NCBI GenBank assembly: GCA_031261885.1
Contig: JAISIU010000130.1
Span: 1 to 9,205 of the forward strand
Direction of reading: 5' to 3'
Length of the DNA: 9,205 nt
DNA from: Bifidobacteriaceae bacterium
GTDB lineage: Bacteria > Actinomycetota > Actinomycetes > Actinomycetales > WQXJ01
In this document: piece by piece, positions 1 through 4,999 of the stretch
Layout of the letters: every line of letters starts with the position of its first letter
Position numbering within the stretch: the first letter of the stretch is position 1
Notes under the pieces: generated by a model
What the model was told of the DNA's origin: nothing
The model's input: the letters and a program-made list of their open reading frames with translations, nothing else
Database searches by the model: none
Translations under genes and position numbers: made by a program

Positions 1-516
1 CACAGTGTGCTGTTGGGCGCGGCGGACACGTTCCGCGCGGCGGCCACGGAGCAGCTGGAGACGTGGGGCAAGCGGGTCGGCGTCGACGTCGTGGGCGGGG
101 CCGAGGGGTCCGACCCGGCGTCGGTGGCGTTCGACGCCGTGAAGGCCGGGGTCGAGCGCGGCGTCGACACGGTCATCATCGACACGGCCGGCCGGTTGCA
201 GAACAAGACGAACCTCATGGATGAGCTCGGCAAGATCAAGCGTGTCGCGGAGAAGCAGGCGCCGATCACCGAGGTGCTGCTGGTGCTCGACGCGACGACG
301 GGCCAGAACGGGCTCGTGCAGGGCCGTGTGTTCGCGGAGGTCGTGGACGTGTCCGGCATCGTGTTGACCAAGCTGGACGGTTCGGCCAAGGGCGGGATCG
401 TGGTCGCGGTGCAGGCCCAGCTCGGCGTGCCGGTCAAGCTCGTGGGCCTCGGCGAGGGTCCGGATGATCTGGCGCCGTTCGACCCGGAGGCCTTCGTCGA
501 CGGCATGCTCGCCTGA
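1..516 (+). CDS. ftsY: FtsY, signal recognition particle receptor GTPase (C-terminal part, 5' end outside window)
   Basis: This is the last 171 residues of FtsY, the membrane-associated SRP receptor. It pairs with Ffh in a GTP-dependent complex that hands ribosome-nascent chains to the Sec translocon. The reading frame is open from base 1, and the P-loop and N domain lie upstream of the window. Visible G-domain signatures are DTFRAAA (residues 9-15, SRP GTPase insertion box), DTAGRLQNK (about 61-69, G3) and TKLDGSAKGG (about 123-132, G4/G5). The C-terminus, VGLGEGPDDLAPFDPEAFVD, is the usual FtsY ending. FtsY is distinguished from its paralogue Ffh by the LQNKTNLMDEL stretch and by the absence of an M domain. 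Its partner ffh lies 4.5 kb downstream on the same strand. The stop codon lies within a 14-bp sequence that recurs downstream of the next gene. Confidence 0.97.
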   Translation, partial: HSVLLGAADTFRAAATEQLETWGKRVGVDVVGGAEGSDPASVAFDAVKAGVERGVDTVIIDTAGRLQNKTNLMDELGKIKRVAEKQAPITEVLLVLDATTGQNGLVQGRVFAEVVDVSGIVLTKLDGSAKGGIVVAVQAQLGVPVKLVGLGEGPDDLAPFDPEAFVDGMLA

Positions 517-520
517 CCGC
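507..520 (+). repeat. 14-bp direct repeat, left copy, covering the ftsY stop
   Basis: The sequence GCTCGCCTGACCGC encodes the last FtsY residues and the TGA stop. An exact copy lies at 1224-1237, just past the stop of the intervening HTH gene. The pair encloses one gene with its promoter, which resembles the footprint of a cassette inserted at a gene 3' end. A 14-bp match between some pair of sites is possible by chance in sequence this GC-rich; the positions are what make it notable. Confidence 0.5.
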
Positions 521-536
521 CTGATCGCCGGCAAGC

Positions 537-552
537 GTTGGCAAGTGCCAAC
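537..552. promoter_or_regulatory. Perfect palindrome overlapping the -35 box (candidate operator)
   Basis: GTTGGCA-AG-TGCCAAC has 7-bp arms separated by 2 bp. It includes the TTGGCA that serves as -35 hexamer for the downstream HTH gene. A dimeric repressor bound here would block RNA polymerase. The nearest candidate regulator is the HTH protein encoded by the gene itself; autoregulation is inference. Confidence 0.55.
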
Positions 553-566
553 ATGCGGGCTATGGT
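538..566 (+). promoter_or_regulatory. Vegetative sigma promoter for the HTH gene
   Basis: The -35 is TTGGCA (538-543, one mismatch to TTGACA). After a 17-bp spacer comes the -10 TATGGT (561-566), which fits the actinobacterial TANNNT pattern. Transcription would start near 573, giving a 5' leader of about 65 nt that contains a hairpin and a ribosome binding site. The position just after ftsY suggests that the HTH gene is transcribed independently. Confidence 0.65.
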
Positions 567-598
567 GGTGCTGGTTGGCTAAGAGCCGAGGCAGTGGG

Positions 599-614
599 CA
601 CTCCGTGCGGAGTG
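599..614 (+). promoter_or_regulatory. Palindrome/hairpin in the 5' leader of the HTH gene
   Basis: CACTCCG-TG-CGGAGTG has perfect 7-bp arms. It lies within the predicted transcript, 8 nt before the AGGAGAAAGG ribosome binding site. It could act as a second operator or as an RNA stem next to the ribosome binding site. Its sequence differs from the palindrome at 537-552, so the two are unlikely to bind the same protein dimer in the same way. Confidence 0.45.
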
Positions 615-639
615 GTGCTACCAGGAGAAAGGTGAGCGC

Positions 640-1215
640 ATGAGAGCGTACGAGTTCACGGTGGTCGTCTCGGGCGTGGACCTGATGGATGAGGCGCAGG
701 TGGACGCGCTGTTCACGAATCGTTTCGTTTTGGTCCCCGCCTGCCAGGACGGTGTGACCATTCTCAGCGCCGAGGTCGAGGCGAAGGACGGCGCCAAGGC
801 GTTCACGGCGTTCGACCAGTACCTGGCTGCGGCGTTGCCCGCTTCGCGAATCTGCCGCATCGATCAGGATCTCGTGAACACGAGCGAGATTGCGACCCGC
901 TTGGACAAGTCGCGTGAGACGGTCCGCAAGTGGGCCATGGGGGAGCGCCGGCCGCGTGAGACTTTCCCGCCGCACTACACGGTGTGCGGCGGTCAGAAGC
1001 TGTGGTTGTGGGCGGATGTTTTCGCGTGGGCCGCGCGGTGCGGTCAGGCGCTTGAGGACGAACCGATCCCGCTGGATCCGGTGTTCGTGGCCCGGTACAA
1101 CGGGCAGCACGCCGCGGTGTCCGCCGCTGCGGCCTCGGACCTGGACCGACTCCTCGCGTTCCCCGGCATGACGAAACGCGGCCGTTCCTCGACCGCGATC
1201 CGCGAGGCGGCCTGA
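640..1215 (+). CDS. Small HTH DNA-binding protein with N-terminal alpha/beta domain, unknown target
   Basis: This 191-residue protein starts at ATG, preceded by AGGAGAAAGG (623-632). Residues 1-78 look like a small alpha/beta domain: strand YEFTVVVSGV, helix DEAQVDALF, then a hydrophobic strand and a helix FTAFDQYLAAAL. Residues 79-104 form a helix-turn-helix, with SEIATRLDKSRETVRKW resembling the MerR/excisionase-like HTH_17 class. A Trp-rich segment, LWLWADVFAWA (about 121-131), follows, as in many actinobacterial DNA-binding proteins of this layout. No transmembrane or signal segment is seen. Base composition is visibly less GC-rich than in the flanking housekeeping genes (codons such as CGT, TTT, TTG), and a 14-bp direct repeat brackets the gene; both hint at acquisition. 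DNA binding is well supported. The regulated genes are unknown, and autoregulation through the upstream palindromes is a guess. Confidence 0.8.
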   Translation: MRAYEFTVVVSGVDLMDEAQVDALFTNRFVLVPACQDGVTILSAEVEAKDGAKAFTAFDQYLAAALPASRICRIDQDLVNTSEIATRLDKSRETVRKWAMGERRPRETFPPHYTVCGGQKLWLWADVFAWAARCGQALEDEPIPLDPVFVARYNGQHAAVSAAAASDLDRLLAFPGMTKRGRSSTAIREAA

Positions 1216-1223
1216 CCCGCGTG

Positions 1224-1237
1224 GCTCGCCTGACCGC
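1224..1237 (+). repeat. 14-bp direct repeat, right copy
   Basis: This is an exact copy of the 507-520 sequence GCTCGCCTGACCGC and lies 9 bp after the HTH gene stop. It is the right border of the candidate 717-bp segment (521-1237). Similarity does not extend on either side of the 14 bp. Confidence 0.5.
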
Positions 1238-1287
1238 TGGTTCGCTCGCTGGGAGCTGACGGGGTGGGTGGGCCGTTCCCCGCGGGC

Positions 1288-1325
1288 GAAACATGGGCGT
1301 AACGCCCCGGCCCGGGGCCGGTAAC
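1288..1325 (+). promoter_or_regulatory. GlnR-like operator upstream of amtB
   Basis: Pentamers repeat every 11 bp: GAAAC (1288), GTAAC (1299), a degenerate GCCCG (1310) and GTAAC (1321). This matches the actinobacterial GlnR box of alternating gTnAc and GaAAc half-sites separated by 6 bp, with one half-site poorly conserved. The box centre (about 1306.5) is 41.5 bp before the amtB GTG, the expected place for an activator touching RNA polymerase if the transcript is leaderless. GlnR is the nitrogen-limitation regulator in many actinobacteria, and amtB-glnK-glnD is a known type of target. A GC-rich palindrome, GCCCCGG-C-CCGGGGC (1304-1318), fills the middle. Confidence 0.65.
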
Positions 1326-1335
1326 GCGCGCCTGA

Positions 1336-1341
1336 CATGCT
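1336..1341 (+). promoter_or_regulatory. Candidate -10 box of a leaderless amtB transcript
   Basis: CATGCT lies at -12 to -7 from the amtB GTG. It fits TANNNT except at the first base. No Shine-Dalgarno sequence is visible before the GTG, which agrees with a leaderless mRNA. A weak -10 without a -35 is also expected at a promoter that depends on an activator bound at the upstream GlnR-like box. Confidence 0.45.
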
Positions 1342-1347
1342 CGGGCC

Positions 1348-2634
1348 GTGTCCATTGATACCGGCTCCACCGCCTGGGTGCTCGTCTCCGCCACCCTCGT
1401 CCTGCTCATGACCGTCCCGGGGCTCGCCTGCTTCTACGGCGGCATGGTGCGCGGCAAGTCCGTGCTCAACATGATGATGATGAGCTTCGGCTCCGCCGGG
1501 CTGGTCGGCGTCCTGTGGGTGCTGTTCGGCTATTCGATGGCGTTCGAGGGCGACGCCGGCGGCATCGTCGGCGACCCGTTCAAGGACCTGGGCCTGGCCC
1601 ACATCATGGGGGCGGCCCAGACGTTCCACGGCGTGCCCCAGATCGTGTTCTGCGCGTTCGAGGCGACGTTCGCGATCATCACGGTGGCGGTCGTGTCCGG
1701 GTCGGTCGCGGACCGCACCAAGTTCGGCACGTGGCTCGTGTTCGCGGCCCTGTGGGTCACGCTGTCCTACATTCCGCTGTGCCACATGGTGTGGGGCGGC
1801 GGCCTGCTGTCCGCCCACGGCGCCGTGGCCAGGGCCCTCGCGACGCCGCTCGACTTCGCGGGCGGTTCGGTCGTGGAGATCGACGCGGGCATGGCCGGGC
1901 TCGTGCTCGCGCTCGTGACGGGCCGGCGGCGCGGGTTCGGCCGTGAGCCGATGCGCCCGCACAGCCTCCCGTTCGTCATGCTCGGCGCCGGCCTGTTGTG
2001 GATCGGTTGGTTCGGGTTCAACGCGGGCAGCGCGGGCGGCGCGAACGCCCAGGCCGGCCTCGCGTGGGTCACGACGTTCGTGGCGGCGGCCGCCTCGGTG
2101 CTGGGCTGGCTCGTGACCGAGCGGGTCCGGGACGGGAAGGCCACCAGCTTGGGCGCGGCCTCGGGCCTCGTGGCCGGCCTCGTCGCGATCACCCCGGCCG
2201 CCGGCTACGTGAGCCCGCTCGGCGCGATACTGATCGGCCTCGTGGCGGGCGCGGTCTGCTCGGTGGCCGTCGGCGTCAAGTACCGGCTCGGCTTCGACGA
2301 TTCGCTCGACGTGGCCGGCGTCCACCTCGTGGGCGGGCTGATCGGCACGCTCATGGTCGGGCTGGTCGGCGACCCGGGCGCGGCCGCCGGCGGCTACCTG
2401 GCCGGCGCCAAGGCGGGTCTGCTGTACGGCGGCGGGCTGACGCAGCTCGGCACGCAGGCGTTGCTCGCCGTCGTGGCCGTCATCTTCGCGGGCGTCGTCA
2501 CGGCCGTGCTCGGCCTCGTGCTGCGCCGCACCATGGGGTGGCGCATCGAGGAGTCGGACGAGATCAGCGGCATCGACCTGGCGGTGCACGGCGAGACCGC
2601 GTATGAGACGGTCGGGACGGGCCGGCGCCGGTGA
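1348..2634 (+). CDS. amtB: Ammonium transporter (Amt family) with Glu replacing the first pore His
   Basis: This 428-residue integral membrane protein of the Amt/Mep/Rh family should have about 11 transmembrane helices and work as a trimer importing ammonium. The GTG start gives the typical N-terminus MSIDTGSTAWVL running into GLACFYGGMVR. Other family marks are FEATFAIIT, HMVWGGG (with the Trp of the binding site), DFAGGSVV, WFGFNAGSA and DVAGVHLVGGLIGT. The last holds the second conserved pore histidine (H326). The first pore histidine, normally in VVHINA, is Glu here: VVEIDAG, E177 (codon 1876-1878). The cytosolic tail (EESDEISGIDLAVHGETAYE) is the region that contacts GlnK. It is the first gene of the amtB-glnK-glnD operon, preceded by a GlnR-like box. 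The family assignment is secure; the effect of the Glu is inferred. Confidence 0.97.
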   Translation: MSIDTGSTAWVLVSATLVLLMTVPGLACFYGGMVRGKSVLNMMMMSFGSAGLVGVLWVLFGYSMAFEGDAGGIVGDPFKDLGLAHIMGAAQTFHGVPQIVFCAFEATFAIITVAVVSGSVADRTKFGTWLVFAALWVTLSYIPLCHMVWGGGLLSAHGAVARALATPLDFAGGSVVEIDAGMAGLVLALVTGRRRGFGREPMRPHSLPFVMLGAGLLWIGWFGFNAGSAGGANAQAGLAWVTTFVAAAASVLGWLVTERVRDGKATSLGAASGLVAGLVAITPAAGYVSPLGAILIGLVAGAVCSVAVGVKYRLGFDDSLDVAGVHLVGGLIGTLMVGLVGDPGAAAGGYLAGAKAGLLYGGGLTQLGTQALLAVVAVIFAGVVTAVLGLVLRRTMGWRIEESDEISGIDLAVHGETAYETVGTGRRR

Positions 2635-2640
2635 TCCCCG

Positions 2641-2713
2641 CGCCCGATGCCGCCGGTCCGGCAGCGTACTCAACGGGACCCGGCAGCGTTCCCGGCCGCC
2701 CGGCATCGGCCAC
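2641..2713. repeat. Inverted pair of the CCGATGCCG repeat between amtB and glnK
   Basis: A degenerate copy of the window's 14-mer family, CGCCCGATGCCG (2641-2652), begins 6 bp after the amtB stop. An inverted copy, CCCGGCATCGGCCAC (2699-2713), lies just before the glnK ribosome binding site. The 9-bp complementary cores could close a stem with a loop of about 48 nt in the operon mRNA. Inside the loop, CCGGCAGCGT occurs twice (2658-2667 and 2680-2689), 22 bp apart. There is no U-tract, so I see an intercistronic structure and not a classical terminator. Confidence 0.5.
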
Positions 2714-2735
2714 CCACCTCCGGAAAGGTTGAACA

Positions 2736-3083
2736 ATGGAAGGCATGAAACTTCTGACAGCGGTGATCCAGCCGTACCGGCTCGACGACGTCAAGACGGC
2801 CCTCGAAGGCGTGGGCGTGCACGGCATCACCGTGACGGAGGCGCAGGGCTACGGCCGGCAGAAGGGCCACACCGAGGTGTACCGCGGCGCCGAATACCAG
2901 GTGGACATGCTGCCCAAGCTGCGTGTCGAGACCGTCGTCGAGGACGGCACCGTGCCGGCGGCCGTCGACGCGATCGTCGCGGCGGCCCGCTCCGGCAAGA
3001 TCGGCGACGGCAAGGTGTGGGTCACGCCCGTCGAGCAGGTGGTCAGGGTCCGCACGGGCGAGACGGACCTCGCGGCCCTGTGA
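2736..3083 (+). CDS. glnK: PII nitrogen regulatory protein GlnK
   Basis: This 115-residue PII signal protein is a trimer that binds ATP/ADP and 2-oxoglutarate and plugs AmtB when nitrogen is ample. The T-loop reads GYGRQKGHTEVYRGAEYQVD. Its last Tyr, Y54 here and Y51 in standard PII numbering, is the modification site and is intact. The B-loop (SGKIGDGKVWVTPVEQ) and C-terminal VRVRTGET are canonical. Two ATGs are possible. The first (2736) has GGAAAGG at 2722-2728 with 7-nt spacing and gives MEGMKLL; the second (2745) would match the usual MKLL start but has its only purine-rich stretch one base away. The first is therefore preferred. Its position right after amtB is the conserved pairing that gives the name GlnK. 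The stop overlaps the GTG of glnD by 4 bases. Confidence 0.96.
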   Translation: MEGMKLLTAVIQPYRLDDVKTALEGVGVHGITVTEAQGYGRQKGHTEVYRGAEYQVDMLPKLRVETVVEDGTVPAAVDAIVAAARSGKIGDGKVWVTPVEQVVRVRTGETDLAAL

Positions 3084-4954
3084 CCCCCGCCGTGCCGCCC
3101 TCCGCACCCGTGCCCGATGCCGGCGCTCACCGGAGTGGGACCGTGCCCGATGCCGGAACTCGCCAGAGCGGCCGGGTCACGTTGGTGGACCTGGCGGCGG
3201 CCAGGCGGGGCGACGGCCCGTACGGAGCCGGCTGGAACGGCATCGGCGCGGAGGCCCGGCGGGTCCGCACGGAACTGGCCGAGCGGGCGCTCGGCGCCCT
3301 GTGGGCCGAGGCGGCCGGCGAGGCGCCGGGCCTGGCGCTCGGCGCGGTCGGCTCGCTGGGCGGCGGCGACCTCGGGCCCAGGTCCGACCTCGACCTCGTG
3401 CTGATCTATGACGACCGCGTGGCCGGCCAGGCAGCCGCGGACGGCCTCGCGCCGAGGCTGTGGTACCCGATCTGGGACGCGGGGCTCGACCTCGACTATT
3501 CGGTCCGGTCCCTGGCCGACTGCCGCCGCGTCGCCGCGCGCGACCTGCCGGCCGTCACGGGCCTGCTCAACCTGCGGCCCATCGCGGGCGACGCCGAGCT
3601 GGCCGGCCGGGCCGCCTCGGCCGTGCTCGCCGACTGGCGTGCCCAGACGCGCCGCCGCCTGCCCGAACTGGCCGAGGACCTCGCGGCCCGGGCCGGCCGC
3701 TTCGGCGAGCTGGCCTACAGCCTGGAACCCGATCTGAAGGCCTCGCGCGGCGGGCTGCGCGACGCGAAGACGCTCCGGGCGCTGACCGCCACGTGGCTGG
3801 CGGACCGCCCGCACACTCCCGCCGTGGACCGGGCCCGGGCCCGGATCCTCGACGTCCGCGACGCCCTCCAGGCCGTCACGGGCCGGGCCACGAACCGGCT
3901 CATGCGCGTCGACCAGGCGGAGGTCGCGGCCCGGCTCGGGCTTCAGGACGCCGACGCCCTGCTGGCCGCGCTCGCGGCCGAGGGCCGCGCCATCGCCTAC
4001 GCCACCGATGTGACGCTGCGCCGCGCCCAGCACAACCTCATGCGCGGCCGCGTGCCCCGGCCGCTGCTCGTGCGCGGGCGGCGCCGCGCGCCGCGCCTCG
4101 CCTCGCTGGGCCCGGGCCTGGCCGAGCACGAGGGTGAGGTGGTCCTCGACCGGCCGCCGGCCCAGGACCCGACGCTCGCGCTGTGCGCCGCCGTGCAGGC
4201 CGCCACGCGCGGCCTGCCGCTGTCACCCGCGACGGCCCGGTCCCTGGCGGCCGCTCCCGTCCCGGCGCGGCCGTGGGCCCCGGACGTCCTGGCCTTGTTC
4301 TGCCAGCTGCTCGGCGCCGGCGCCAGGCTGGTCGGGGTGTGGGAGGCGCTCGACCAGGCCGGCGTCATCGAGGGTCTGCTGCCCGAATGGGCGGCCGTGC
4401 GCAACCGGCCGCAGCACAACCCGCTGCACCGCTTCACCGTGGACCGCCACCTGATCGAGACGGCCGCGATCGCCGGGCCGCTGGCCGCCACCGTGGACCG
4501 GCCCGACGTGCTACTGCTGGCCGCTCTGTTCCACGACTTCGGCAAACAGGCCCCGCCGGGAGGCGCCGTTCAAGGCCAAACCCCGCCGTCCGGCATCGGA
4601 CGCGGGGCTTCGACGTGTGAGGCGCCGCCCAGCGAGGGCCACGCCGAGCGTGGCGCGCGCCTGGCCGGCCCGATCCTCGAAGGGCTCGGCGTGCCGCCGG
4701 ACCAGAAGGCCGACATCGTGCGCCTGATCCGCGAACACTTAACGCTGGCGCGCCTGGCGACCACGCGCGACCCGGACGACCCCGCCACGGCGTGCGCGCT
4801 GCTGGCCCGGCTGGACGGCCGCGCCGATCTCGTGATCCAGCTCAGGGCGCTGACCGAGGCGGACGCGCGCGCCACCGGGCCCAAGGCCTGGTCGCGGGTG
4901 CGCGCCCAACTGATCGACCAGCTGCCCGGCGCCGCGCTGGCCGCCGCGCGGTGA
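3080..4954 (+). CDS. glnD: GlnD, PII uridylyl/adenylyl-transferase, lacking C-terminal ACT domains
   Basis: GlnD modifies and demodifies the T-loop Tyr of PII; actinobacterial enzymes studied adenylylate it. From the GTG at 3080, which overlaps the glnK stop as GTGA, the protein has 624 residues. A start at GTG 3185 (residue 36) would give 589 and exclude repeats reading VPDAG twice. Domains: nucleotidyltransferase with GSLGGGDL and SDLDLV (about 91-107; Asp 103 and 105); the GlnD signature SLEPDLK with GGLRDAKTLRAL; NRPQHNPLHRFTVDRHLIE; then the HD hydrolase domain with HD at 485-486. Odd points: the usual Arg of the GGYGRGEL-type motif is Gly (G95). About 26 extra residues containing a repeat hairpin separate HDFGK from GHAERGA. 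The protein ends about 100 residues after the HD motif, where the family normally has two ACT domains (E. coli GlnD about 890 residues). The 45-bp gap to ffh leaves no room for them. Confidence 0.93.
   Translation: MTPAVPPSAPVPDAGAHRSGTVPDAGTRQSGRVTLVDLAAARRGDGPYGAGWNGIGAEARRVRTELAERALGALWAEAAGEAPGLALGAVGSLGGGDLGPRSDLDLVLIYDDRVAGQAAADGLAPRLWYPIWDAGLDLDYSVRSLADCRRVAARDLPAVTGLLNLRPIAGDAELAGRAASAVLADWRAQTRRRLPELAEDLAARAGRFGELAYSLEPDLKASRGGLRDAKTLRALTATWLADRPHTPAVDRARARILDVRDALQAVTGRATNRLMRVDQAEVAARLGLQDADALLAALAAEGRAIAYATDVTLRRAQHNLMRGRVPRPLLVRGRRRAPRLASLGPGLAEHEGEVVLDRPPAQDPTLALCAAVQAATRGLPLSPATARSLAAAPVPARPWAPDVLALFCQLLGAGARLVGVWEALDQAGVIEGLLPEWAAVRNRPQHNPLHRFTVDRHLIETAAIAGPLAATVDRPDVLLLAALFHDFGKQAPPGGAVQGQTPPSGIGRGASTCEAPPSEGHAERGARLAGPILEGLGVPPDQKADIVRLIREHLTLARLATTRDPDDPATACALLARLDGRADLVIQLRALTEADARATGPKAWSRVRAQLIDQLPGAALAAAR
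3109..3174 (+). repeat. Two tandem 33-bp units, each starting with CGTGCCCGATGCCGG
   Basis: Units at 3109-3141 and about 3142-3174 share the first 15 bases exactly and about 11 of the next 18. In the glnD frame they read VPDAGxxxSG twice. They contain two of the four exact 14-mers GTGCCCGATGCCGG in the window (3110-3123 and 3143-3156). Because they precede the first conserved GlnD residues, they may be intercistronic sequence rather than protein, depending on which start is used. Confidence 0.7.
4560..4627 (+). repeat. Hairpin repeat inserted in frame in the glnD HD domain
   Basis: The direct repeat GAGGCGCCG (4560-4568 and 4619-4627) flanks a strong hairpin at 4581-4607. Its 11 base pairs (CCCCG then CGTCCG, with one bulged C) close a GCAT loop. 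The loop region holds CCGGCATCGG (4590-4599), an inverted copy of the repeat core found elsewhere in the window. The stretch encodes a Pro/Gly-rich segment (APPGGAVQGQ, PPSGIGRGAS) between HDFGK and GHAERGA, where GlnD proteins normally have about five residues. This is consistent with a small palindromic element fixed in frame in a surface loop. The insertion history is inferred. Confidence 0.6.
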
Positions 4955-4986
4955 CCCACGCGGCGCGGCCGGGCGGCCGGGTCCCC

Positions 4987-4992
4987 TAGACT
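4987..4992 (+). promoter_or_regulatory. TAGACT -10 box of a probable leaderless ffh transcript
   Basis: TAGACT matches TANNNT and ends 7 bases before the GTG start of ffh. There is no purine-rich Shine-Dalgarno sequence between them. This spacing puts the transcription start at or next to the GTG. It gives ffh its own expression signal inside the operon-like run that starts at amtB. Confidence 0.6.
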
Positions 4993-4999
4993 TTGGGAC

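Noticed and set aside
599..614. CIRCE-type (HrcA) operator, because of the GCACTC and GAGTG arms
   Set aside because: CIRCE needs 9-bp arms TTAGCACTC/GAGTGCTAA with a 9-bp spacer. Here the spacer is 2 bp and the outer bases do not match.
803..1294. 163-codon minus-strand frame opposite the HTH gene
   Set aside because: Arg/Pro-rich shadow with no ribosome binding site and no domain; the HTH gene has a promoter, ribosome binding site and recognisable fold.
2641..2713. Intrinsic terminator after amtB
   Set aside because: Arms of about 9 bp with a long loop and no T-run; glnK follows at once on the same strand, so transcription should continue.
2603..3079. In-frame open extension of glnD upstream through glnK
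   Set aside because: The Arg-rich, low-complexity translation overlaps glnK in another frame. The GTG at 3080, coupled to the glnK stop, is the earliest sensible start.
3109..3174. CRISPR-like array
   Set aside because: Only two 33-bp units with partly similar 'spacers', no further units and no cas genes.
2849..4129. 426-codon open frame on the minus strand opposite glnK/glnD
   Set aside because: Composition is typical of an antisense frame in GC-rich DNA; the sense strand encodes recognisable GlnK and GlnD.
4955..4999. Missing ACT domains of GlnD displaced by a frameshift
   Set aside because: Only 45 bp separate the glnD stop from ffh, too short for any ACT domain in any frame.
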